From an uncultured Clostridia bacterium (GTDB lineage Bacteria > Bacillota > Clostridia > Oscillospirales > Acutalibacteraceae): a stretch of 11,563 nt of DNA. Shown here piece by piece: positions 1 through 5,448 of the stretch; position 1 is the stretch's first letter, and each line of letters begins with the position of its first letter. Position numbers and translations under genes: made by a program. A model generated the notes under the pieces. The model worked only from the letters and a program-made list of their open reading frames with translations. It was not told the DNA's origin and ran no database searches. The stretch is taken from assembly GCA_947168785.1 (NCBI GenBank), contig CAMVNL010000030.1, forward strand, positions 1-11,563, in the 5' to 3' direction.

Positions 1-261
1 TTGGGACATATAATAGTTGCCCGTCATGCCCTGCAGCAGGATATCGTCCACCGTGCCGTGTCCTTTGGCGGCGTTGGGGGTCACGACGATATCCGCCCCC
101 AGGCGCTTTTGATAGCTGTCAAGACCGTTTCTGAGGCTGATAACGGTAAAGCCCCCCGCAAAAACGGAAAACGCCAGCAGCGCCGCCAGCAGCACCGTGA
201 CAAGGGAACGAAAGGGCTTTCGCAGCGCCGTTTTCACGGCGAGGTCAAAGGCAAATTTCAT
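1..261 (-). CDS. FtsX/MacB-type ABC transporter permease, N-terminal part (runs off the left edge)
   Basis: Only the first 87 residues are in the window; the gene continues beyond base 1. It begins MKFAFDLAVKTALRKPFRS, a short basic cytoplasmic stretch, followed by one membrane segment at about residues 20-42 and then the start of an extracytoplasmic domain (GADIVVTP at about residues 56-63). This is the usual N-terminus of MacB/FtsX-family permeases, and the same GA/GS-N-I-ValThr/PhePro-Pro pattern follows the first membrane segment of both other permeases in this window. The start codon lies 6 bases after the stop of the DUF4418 gene. The ribosome binding site is weak, so translation is probably coupled. 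It would be a third FtsX-type permease here, so a second ABC exporter, with its ATPase perhaps further left, is likely. The substrate cannot be read from this fragment. Confidence 0.85.
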   Translation of the reverse strand, partial: MKFAFDLAVKTALRKPFRSLVTVLLAALLAFSVFAGGFTVISLRNGLDSYQKRLGADIVVTPNAAKGHGTVDDILLQGMTGNYYMSQ

Positions 262-267
262 AGCCAC

Positions 268-714
268 TTACCCATTCCTGCGGTGCTTTGCCGCCGCACC
301 GCGCGTCAGATACCAGAACAGGTCCGCCAGCGCCAGCAGCAGCAAAACCGCACCGAAGGCCAGCGCGGAGGGCAGGGTTTTCGCCCGGCAGGCCATCTCC
401 GCCCCGGCGCAGATATGGATCACGTTGCCCGGCAGCAACATCGTCAGAACGGCCAGCCCCGCCAGCGCCAGATCTATGCCCGCCTTCATCTTTCCGTCCG
501 GCGTCAGCAGATGGATCACACCGAAGGCTGAGAACAAAATGGAAACCGCCTTGAGGGCCTCCCCCGCCCAGTGGCAGGACATGGTGACGGCACTGCCCTC
601 CATGCCGCCGCAGACCGGGAACCACAGACGAATCCCCACGGCGAACAGGCAGGCAGCCGCAAGCATTAAAAGATCCGTTGCGCCGAACCGGCATTTATCT
701 TTGTTGACTATCAT
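268..714 (-). CDS. DUF4418 family membrane protein
   Basis: A 148-residue integral membrane protein of unknown function. About four hydrophobic segments are visible, near residues 13-30, 48-68, 76-94 and 112-134. The signature C-H-W of DUF4418 appears in MSCHWAGEA just before the second segment. Cysteines also occur before the second segment (FPVCGG) and in the short external loop ICAGAEMAC. The ATG overlaps the TGA of the upstream iron-sulfur gene as ATGA (711-714), and a purine-rich AGGGG lies about 9 bases upstream, so the two proteins are translationally coupled. A longer upstream extension of this frame was rejected because it overlaps the iron-sulfur gene. DUF4418 genes are often found beside FtsX-type ABC permeases, as here. 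The conserved cysteines next to a redox operon could be functional, but no activity is known to me. Confidence 0.85.
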   Translation of the reverse strand: MIVNKDKCRFGATDLLMLAAACLFAVGIRLWFPVCGGMEGSAVTMSCHWAGEALKAVSILFSAFGVIHLLTPDGKMKAGIDLALAGLAVLTMLLPGNVIHICAGAEMACRAKTLPSALAFGAVLLLLALADLFWYLTRGAAAKHRRNG

Positions 715-1430
715 TTTTTCTTTCCCCTTTTCCGTTTCCAGACGGCCAGCGCGTTGGCGTTGACCAGCAGCTTTTCTGTGTCGATATGCCGTGGGCACAC
801 GTCCTTGCAGGCCAGCGATTTGCCGCAGCCGGTAAAGGTGTGCTTTGCGTACTGCCGGGCGATCTCCCGGTAATCGGCGGGAGAAAGCTCCGTCAGCAGC
901 CGCGTGGTAAGCGGCACCGTGGCCATGCCGAAGAAGGGCCCTTCCGCATAGAAGTTGGGGCACACCTCCAGACAGCAACCGCATTGGATGCACTCGGAGG
1001 ATTCATAGGCCAGATCCCGGTCGCCGTCGGCCAGCTCCGCCTTCGCGGAGAGCCACAGCCTCAGCGTTTTCAGGTTGTCGTATAGGATGGTCCTGTCCAC
1101 GGTCAGGTCGCAGATCACCGGAAATTTGCGCAGCGGCTCCACCCGGAGCTCCCCCGTTTTGCTCTCGTTCAGCAGGGCGTCGCAAGCAAGACGGGGCCGT
1201 CCGTCGATCACCATGGCGCAGGCTCCGCACCGCTTTTGCAGGCAGCTGCACTCCCATTCGATGGGACGGGTCGGCTCCCCTTTCGCGTTTTTCGGCGCAG
1301 CGGCGTTATTGAGCGCCGTCAAGGCGGAGGCCACGGTATCACCCTCCGACACGGCTTCGTAGGTGAAAGACTCCCAGTAGGAGGCTGCGGCGCTGCGCTC
1401 CCGGCGGAGAATTTTCAGCGTGTAGGTCAT
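711..1430 (-). CDS. frdB: Fumarate reductase/succinate dehydrogenase iron-sulfur subunit
   Basis: 239 residues, the normal length for SdhB/FrdB. The N-terminal plant-type ferredoxin domain carries C63-x4-C68-x2-C71-x11-C83 for a [2Fe-2S] cluster. The C-terminal helical domain carries C147-x2-C150-x2-C153-x3-C157-P for [4Fe-4S], with C202-x5-C208-x3-C212-P completing it and supplying the [3Fe-4S] ligands. All three clusters therefore look intact. The protein would pass electrons between the flavoprotein encoded just upstream and the membrane cytochrome b. The start at 1430 follows the flavoprotein stop by one base and has GGAGG at 1440-1444, inside the flavoprotein gene. The downstream DUF4418 gene overlaps its stop by 4 bases. 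The C-terminus is very basic (KRKRGKKK). Family assignment is secure; whether it works as fumarate reductase or succinate dehydrogenase is inferred from the flavoprotein. Confidence 0.95.
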   Translation of the reverse strand: MTYTLKILRRERSAAASYWESFTYEAVSEGDTVASALTALNNAAAPKNAKGEPTRPIEWECSCLQKRCGACAMVIDGRPRLACDALLNESKTGELRVEPLRKFPVICDLTVDRTILYDNLKTLRLWLSAKAELADGDRDLAYESSECIQCGCCLEVCPNFYAEGPFFGMATVPLTTRLLTELSPADYREIARQYAKHTFTGCGKSLACKDVCPRHIDTEKLLVNANALAVWKRKRGKKK

Positions 1431-1431
1431 T

Positions 1432-3018
1432 TCAATCCACCTCCCCGGCGTCGGCGCTGACAAAGCGCAGGCGGATCGCTCCGTTTTCGCAGGTGGCCAG
1501 CGTCAGTTTCCGGAAGGCCTCGTCCCGCTCCGGAAAGTCCTCCCGGTAGTGGGCGCCGCGGCTCTCCTGCCGCGCAAGGGCGCTTTGCAGCATGGCAAGG
1601 CCCAGCATGGCGCGGCTGCGGTCGATGGGCGTCAGTTGTTCCGCATCGCAGATCAGCGACAGCGCTTCTTCGGCCTTTTGCATTTCTGACGCTGTCCGCA
1701 CGATGCCGAGCCCCTGCAGCAGGATCTCCCGCAGCTCGGCGCGGCACTCCGGTCGGGAGGGCTCCGGCGGGGCCTCCGTCAGGACCGTTTCTTCGGAAGG
1801 CCCGGCGGATTGTGCCGCGGACGAGGCCGCCACCCGGCCGCCGAAGGTGGCCCCCAGCATGGAATTGCCGCCCAGCCGGTTGGCGCCGTGGTATTTGCAC
1901 GCCGCCTCCCCCGCCGCGAACAGGCCCTTGACGTTGGTCTCGTGACGGTCGTCCACCCGGACGCCGCCCATGAAAAAGTGGATGCCGGGGCTCACCGGGA
2001 CAGGGTCCGTCTTCGGGTCGATGTGCTGGTAGGCGATGATCTCCGCCCGCAGGTCCGAGAGCTTGTGCTGCCAGACGGATTCGTCCAACGCCCGCATATC
2101 GAGGCAGACTTCACCCTCGCAGCCCTTCTCCCGCTTGACGAAGACCATCTCCCGGGAGATCACGTCCCGGGGCATCAGGTTGCCCAGCTCCGGGTATTTT
2201 TCTTCCATAAAGTACCATGGCTTGCCGTCCCTCATAATAAACAGACGACCGCCCTCGCCCCGGGCCGCCTCGCTCACCAGCATCCGTTTGCCGGTGATGC
2301 CCATGGTGGTGGGGTGGTACTGGATCATCTCCAGATTGGCGAACGCCACACCGGCCGAGAAGGCGATGGCGGCGGCGTTGCCGGTGTTGGGAGTGGTGCC
2401 GGTGGTCATGCCCTCAAAAAAGCCGTTGAGGCCGCCGGTACAGAGGATCGTGCGTCCCGTAAAGGCGCGCATTTCCTGCGTAAAGAGGTCCCGCACGGCG
2501 ATGGATTTCAGTTCGCCGTCTTCCACCGTGATCCCCGTCAGCTCGTGGTGGGGATATCGCCGGATGAGCCCTTGCGCCTCGTATTTGCGCGCCTCGTCGA
2601 TGAGAGCGGTCATGATGATCTTCCCCGTGCTGGCCTTGGCGTAGGCGGTACGTTTTTTCTTCTGCCCGCCGAAGTTCCGCAGGATCAGTTGGCCGTCTTT
2701 GGCCATCAGCGGCGCGCCCAGACGCACCAGCCAGCGCACCACCTCCGGGGCGTGGTCCGTCAGGTTGCGCACGGCGGATTCCGCCTCCAAAAAGCAGCCG
2801 CCCCGCATGGTGTCCGCAAAGTGCTCGGCGGGGGTATCGTGCTCGCCCATGGTATCCAGCGCCGCGTTGATGCCGCCCTCCGCCAGCACGGACTGGGCCC
2901 GTTCGGAGGGCTGCGCGGAGATCAGTCGGCACCCGACGCCCTGTTCCGCCAGCGTGATGGCGGCGGCAAGGCCCGCCAGCCCCGCGCCGACCACGTTCAC
3001 TTGTTTCATTTGTTCCAT
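1432..3018 (-). CDS. frdA: Fumarate reductase/succinate dehydrogenase-type FAD-binding flavoprotein
   Basis: 528 residues, somewhat short for SdhA/FrdA (about 570-600), with the loss in the C-terminal region. The Rossmann GxGxxG motif is at residues 11-16 with no signal peptide before it, so the protein is cytoplasmic. Active-site motifs of the family are present: HPTT at 235-238, SEAARGEGG at 249-257, PRDVISR at 283-289 with the likely proton-donor Arg284, H347 in HFFMGG, and GANRLGGNS at 378-386 with R381. At the position of the histidine that binds FAD covalently in classical enzymes (R-S-H-T/S-V), this protein has R40-A-Q-S-V, so Q42 replaces His and FAD is probably non-covalent. I chose the ATG at 3018 because AGGTGA lies 5 bases upstream; an ATG at 3009 is possible. 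It lies between the cytochrome b and iron-sulfur genes, the usual SdhCAB order. L-aspartate oxidase is unlikely given the partner genes. Confidence 0.95.
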   Translation of the reverse strand: MEQMKQVNVVGAGLAGLAAAITLAEQGVGCRLISAQPSERAQSVLAEGGINAALDTMGEHDTPAEHFADTMRGGCFLEAESAVRNLTDHAPEVVRWLVRLGAPLMAKDGQLILRNFGGQKKKRTAYAKASTGKIIMTALIDEARKYEAQGLIRRYPHHELTGITVEDGELKSIAVRDLFTQEMRAFTGRTILCTGGLNGFFEGMTTGTTPNTGNAAAIAFSAGVAFANLEMIQYHPTTMGITGKRMLVSEAARGEGGRLFIMRDGKPWYFMEEKYPELGNLMPRDVISREMVFVKREKGCEGEVCLDMRALDESVWQHKLSDLRAEIIAYQHIDPKTDPVPVSPGIHFFMGGVRVDDRHETNVKGLFAAGEAACKYHGANRLGGNSMLGATFGGRVAASSAAQSAGPSEETVLTEAPPEPSRPECRAELREILLQGLGIVRTASEMQKAEEALSLICDAEQLTPIDRSRAMLGLAMLQSALARQESRGAHYREDFPERDEAFRKLTLATCENGAIRLRFVSADAGEVD

Positions 3019-3028
3019 CTCCGTCACC

Positions 3029-3568
3029 TCAGACAGCCGCCCAGCGGACATAATACACCGCAAAGGCCGCGGCAAACATCAGCAGCAGCACGGACAACAC
3101 CAACAGCAGATCCACGGCGAAGGCTTTGGTATCCTTCACACCCAGCCCGATCAGCGCCGGTCTGATATTGGTCAGCACGTGCAGCGCAATAGCCAGCACC
3201 AGCAGGATCTGCGAGATCATCCGCCCGGCGGTAAACACCTGCAAACGGTAGACATCGGCGTTGGCGGAACGGAAGATCACCAGATGCATCACCAGTGGAA
3301 TGAGGATGGCAAAGCCGCTGATCCGCCGGATCCAGAACAGCTTGTTGTCCCTGAAATAACCCGCGCCTGACCGTCGGCGGGCGTGGAGCGTCTGCGCGGT
3401 CAGCACGGTGGTGACGACCACGTGTGCCGCCGCCAGCGCCAGCGTGACCCAGGCCACGGCGGCGACGGGCGCGGAATCGCCCCCGAACAGCCGCATCGAG
3501 CCCATGATCGCGTGGGCCAGGAAGGAAACCAGCATTCCGGCAACCAACGCCATATTCAGCTTTCTCAT
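3029..3568 (-). CDS. Succinate dehydrogenase/fumarate reductase-like cytochrome b membrane anchor
   Basis: 179 residues with five hydrophobic segments at about 6-25, 36-58, 80-99, 117-137 and 150-175. Histidines at 19, 49, 95 and 130 fall in the first four helices. This layout resembles the SdhC/FrdC diheme anchors of Bacillus subtilis and Wolinella, where four helix histidines bind two b hemes. The stretch W79-x2-R82-x-S84-G85 resembles the quinone-site W-x2-R-x-SG motif of SdhC. It would anchor FrdAB to the membrane and exchange electrons with menaquinone or another carrier. The gene precedes frdA by 10 bases. GGAGG lies about 9 bases upstream of the ATG. Because two hemes could carry electrons across the bilayer, it is a candidate link between the cytoplasmic FrdAB and the flavinylated lipoprotein encoded upstream; that link is inference. 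Confidence 0.85.
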   Translation of the reverse strand: MRKLNMALVAGMLVSFLAHAIMGSMRLFGGDSAPVAAVAWVTLALAAAHVVVTTVLTAQTLHARRRSGAGYFRDNKLFWIRRISGFAILIPLVMHLVIFRSANADVYRLQVFTAGRMISQILLVLAIALHVLTNIRPALIGLGVKDTKAFAVDLLLVLSVLLLMFAAAFAVYYVRWAAV

Positions 3569-3609
3569 GCCATGTCGCCTCCCGTCACCGTGATCACCGT
3601 CACGCCCTG

Positions 3610-4065
3610 TCAGGTTTCGGGGCGCAATTGCAGCGCCTCCGCCATCTCTCGGGAGAGCACCGCCACGTCCAGCCTACCGGCCTCGATTTTGGAGACCAGC
3701 AGCGTGGGATTTTCCGTCCGCAGCCGCATCTGATTTTCCGGCAGTTGCGCCTGAAAACGTTCGGCCAGCTGCACGCCGGAGACGTCTCCCTTGGCGACGG
3801 CGCAGCGGAGGTCCTCAAAGATCACGGGGAGGGCCTCCCCGGTGAAAAACTGCCGCCAGTCCTCCAGCGTGCCTTCATGGAGGGCGGTGTTCAGCAACAC
3901 GTAAAATTCACCCGACGGCTGGTCCGGCAGCTCCAATGTGGCGCTGCTCACCGCGTCCACCGGTTTGCCGGTGAGGGGGAACTGCGTGAGCAGAGGCAGC
4001 ACGGCCAGCAGAAAGACGGCGGCAACAGTACCCAGCGCGTGGGCGGCGATACGTCTGTGTTTCAT
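3610..4065 (-). CDS. Membrane-anchored extracytoplasmic protein of unknown function with a DxxSSAT motif
   Basis: I do not recognise a family. The 151-residue product has a basic N-terminus (MKHRR) and one hydrophobic segment at about 10-27 that could be an uncleaved anchor or signal peptide, then a soluble domain of about 120 residues. Just after the membrane segment lies V36-D37-A38-V39-S40-S41-A42-T43, which differs from the flavinylation motif Dxx[ST]GAT by one Gly-to-Ser change. The rest mixes alpha and beta pattern (GEFYVLLN, VIFEDL, TLLVSKIEAGRLDVAVLS) and has one cysteine (C88). The closing part faintly recalls a substrate-binding-protein fold, but this is weak. The gene begins 13 bases after the FMN-binding lipoprotein gene and ends 41 bases before the cytochrome b gene, so it is co-transcribed. 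The ribosome binding site is poor, suggesting coupling to the upstream gene. Confidence 0.75.
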   Translation of the reverse strand: MKHRRIAAHALGTVAAVFLLAVLPLLTQFPLTGKPVDAVSSATLELPDQPSGEFYVLLNTALHEGTLEDWRQFFTGEALPVIFEDLRCAVAKGDVSGVQLAERFQAQLPENQMRLRTENPTLLVSKIEAGRLDVAVLSREMAEALQLRPET

Positions 4066-4078
4066 AGGTGTTACCCGA

Positions 4079-4540
4079 TCAGTTCACGGCGGCCTTGCTG
4101 AGGGCGTCGTTGACCGCTTCGATGAATTCGCTGTGGGAGATGGTGGCGCCGCTGATGGCGTCCACTCCGTCAAGGCTCCCCTGCTCCGCCAGGCTCTGGG
4201 CGTATTTGTCCGCCGCCTGCACGGCCTTCTGCGCCTTCAGGCGGTTTTCCTGCGACAGTCCCGCGCCATAGGTCTCGTCCTTTTTCGTGCCGTCCAGCTC
4301 ATAGAGGGCGAAGGTACAGGCCACCACCCGGTTATTGCTGACGGTGAGCTCCACCTCGCCGTAGCCCGCGCCGTTGCCGCTTTCATCCGCCTGGAAATCG
4401 GAGCTTCTGCCCGTATAGGTGCCGTCGGCGTAGTTGACGGCGGCGGGCGTTTTGGTCTTGCCGCAGCCCGCCAGCGAAGACGCCGCCAGCAGCAGCGCGG
4501 CCGCCGCAGCAGCGGCTTTGATCAATCCGTTATGTTTCAT
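4079..4540 (-). CDS. FMN-binding domain lipoprotein (predicted covalently flavinylated)
   Basis: 153 residues. The N-terminus is a lipoprotein signal: MKHNGLIK, an alanine/leucine-rich core, and lipobox L23-A-G-C26, so the protein should be tethered to the outer face of the membrane. Residues 38-150 form a single FMN_bind domain with the typical YADGTYTG start and a C-terminal DAISGAT motif (127-133) followed by ISHSEFIEAVNDAL. In this family, also seen in NqrC and RnfG, the Thr of SGAT (here T133) receives FMN through a phosphoester bond made by ApbE. No apbE is in the window, so the enzyme must be encoded elsewhere. It would be an extracytoplasmic one- or two-electron carrier. The start at 4540 has GGGAGG at 4550-4555. 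It is the first gene after a MITE-like element and probably leads the redox operon. Confidence 0.92.
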   Translation of the reverse strand: MKHNGLIKAAAAAAALLLAASSLAGCGKTKTPAAVNYADGTYTGRSSDFQADESGNGAGYGEVELTVSNNRVVACTFALYELDGTKKDETYGAGLSQENRLKAQKAVQAADKYAQSLAEQGSLDGVDAISGATISHSEFIEAVNDALSKAAVN

Positions 4541-4549
4541 CTTGTTTTT

Positions 4550-4555
4550 CCTCCC
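4550..4555 (-). promoter_or_regulatory. Ribosome binding site of the FMN-binding lipoprotein gene
   Basis: GGGAGG on the minus strand, 9 bases before the ATG at 4540. It decides this start over an upstream in-frame ATG at 4591, which would add 17 residues before the lipoprotein signal and has no such site. Confidence 0.8.
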
Positions 4556-4566
4556 TCGTTGCCATA

Positions 4567-4582
4567 TTGACAACTTGTTCAA
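4567..4582. promoter_or_regulatory. Possible Crp/Fnr-family-type operator (TTGA-N8-TCAA)
   Basis: A 16-base dyad, TTGACAACTTGTTCAA on the plus strand. Its TTGAC-N6-TTCAA layout has the 5-6-5 geometry of Crp-type sites and ends like Fnr-type half-sites, but one arm base is mismatched and the spacing is not that of a canonical Fnr site. It lies about 27 bases upstream of the FMN-lipoprotein start. An anaerobic or redox regulator would make sense for the operon. The match is short and could be chance. Confidence 0.3.
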
Positions 4583-4587
4583 CAGTC

Positions 4588-4604
4588 CCATTTTGATAAA
4601 ATGG
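4588..4604. promoter_or_regulatory. AT-rich perfect palindrome upstream of the redox operon
   Basis: CCATTTT-GAT-AAAATGG, a perfect 7-base inverted repeat with a 3-base centre, lying between the MITE-like element and the FMN-lipoprotein gene. It may be an operator or part of the promoter region. It is not a terminator, since no T-tract follows on either strand. No confident -35/-10 pair could be assigned nearby. Confidence 0.35.
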
Positions 4605-4619
4605 ATTTATCGGGGTAAT

Positions 4620-4755
4620 TATCATGTAGCGCGGATCAGTGATCCGCCCGCAACGCGATTCCGATTCATGATCGTTTTGTTGTTTGTTTTGAGAAGTAAC
4701 ACTTGTGAAGAACCGCCTTACGGCGGAGCGGCTCACTGAGCCGCGCTACGTGATA
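4620..4755. mobile_element. MITE-like element with hairpin-forming terminal inverted repeats and TA flanks
   Basis: A 136-base non-coding element with 28-base terminal inverted repeats (4620-4647 and 4728-4755) that agree at 25 positions. Each repeat contains a 17-base perfect palindrome, at 4631-4647 (GCGGATCAGTGATCCGC) and 4728-4744 (GCGGCTCACTGAGCCGC). Two of the three differences between the repeats are compensatory, A-T in one and C-G in the other, so pairing is kept. The palindromes sit 9 bases inside a TA at both ends, which looks like a TA target duplication as used by IS630/mariner-type transposases. No transposase is encoded. The right end touches the stop codon of the ABC ATPase gene with no spare base. 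It separates the iron ABC transporter from the redox operon. A REP/BIME-like inverted pair is an alternative description. Confidence 0.75.
4713..4726 (-). terminator. Possible weak terminator or processing hairpin inside the element
   Basis: On the minus-strand transcript, CCGCC-GUAA-GGCGG forms a 5-bp stem closed by a GNRA-type tetraloop and is followed by UUCUUC. It comes directly after the hairpin-forming end of the element and 30 bases after the ABC ATPase stop codon. The U-tract is broken, so termination would be partial. It could lower read-through from the iron operon into the FMN/frd genes. Confidence 0.3.
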
Positions 4756-5433
4756 TCACTGCTCCGCAAACTGCTCGTTCTTTTTGTCGTACAGGATCTT
4801 GCCGTGCTCCAGCCGGACGATCCGTTGGGCCACTTCGCCCACCTCCGGGTCGTGGGTAACGACGATGAGGCTGGTTCCCTCCTTGTGGGGCTGACGGAAG
4901 ATGTCCAGCACGGTGTTCTCGTTGGCCTCGTCCAGGTTGCCGGTGGGTTCATCCGCCAGAATCAGCTCCGGGGAGTTGATCAGCGCACGGGCGATGCATA
5001 CGCGCTGCTGCTCGCCGCCGGAAAGCTGGCTGGGCAGGTGTTTGGCGCGGTCCTTCAGGCCCACCCGCTCCAGCGCCTCCAGCGCCTCTTTTTCGTCGGG
5101 CATGCTGTGGTAATACTGGGCCACCATCACGTTTTCCACCGCGTTCAGGTAGTTGATCAGGTGGAACTGCTGGAATACCAGGCCGATCTTGTCCCGGTGG
5201 TATTCCGTCAGCTTGCGGTTGCTGTCTTTGGAGATATCACGGCCGTCGAAGATGACCTGCCCCGTGGTGGGCTTATCCATGCAGCCGATAATGTTCATCA
5301 TGGTGCTCTTGCCGGAGCCGGAGGGCCCCATGATGGCGATCCACTCGCCCTGCTCCACCGTCAGACTCACGTGGTCCAGCGCGTGGAGGTCGCCGTATAT
5401 TTTGGAAACGTCTTTCAGTTCTAACAGACTCAT
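4756..5433 (-). CDS. ABC transporter ATP-binding protein (MacB/LolD type)
   Basis: 225 residues, the usual size of a single-domain MacB/LolD-class ATPase. It has Walker A GPSGSGKST (36-44), Q-loop Q88, signature LSGGEQQR (137-144), Walker B LILADEP (157-163) with D-loop GNLD, and the switch histidine H194 in THD. It would drive the two FtsX-type permeases encoded directly upstream. In MacB-type systems ATP hydrolysis moves the extracytoplasmic domains mechanically rather than moving a substrate through a classical channel. In the C. jejuni p19 locus the equivalent gene is cj1663. The start at 5433 follows AAGGAG by 8 bases and lies 15 bases after the permease stop. The gene ends exactly where the MITE-like element begins, and the last residues (NEQFAEQ) look normal, so the insertion seems not to have truncated it, though a slightly altered C-terminus is possible. 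Confidence 0.95.
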   Translation of the reverse strand: MSLLELKDVSKIYGDLHALDHVSLTVEQGEWIAIMGPSGSGKSTMMNIIGCMDKPTTGQVIFDGRDISKDSNRKLTEYHRDKIGLVFQQFHLINYLNAVENVMVAQYYHSMPDEKEALEALERVGLKDRAKHLPSQLSGGEQQRVCIARALINSPELILADEPTGNLDEANENTVLDIFRQPHKEGTSLIVVTHDPEVGEVAQRIVRLEHGKILYDKKNEQFAEQ

Positions 5434-5448
5434 ACTATATTCTCCTTT

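Noticed and set aside
715..993. Upstream extension of the DUF4418 frame to a 241-residue protein
   Set aside because: The extra residues lie within frdB in another frame, and the ATG at 714 has a good ATGA junction with frdB and starts a normal-length DUF4418 protein.
3019..3075. Earlier start of frdA at 3075
   Set aside because: The 19 extra residues overlap the end of the cytochrome b gene, lack family similarity before the Rossmann motif, and the ATG at 3018 has AGGTGA upstream.
1810..3165. A 451-codon plus-strand open frame opposite frdA, and other long plus-strand frames
   Set aside because: It is antisense to a protein with all family motifs, its translation is low-complexity and rich in Arg, Gly and His as expected for a GC-rich shadow frame, and no ribosome binding site or family motif is seen.
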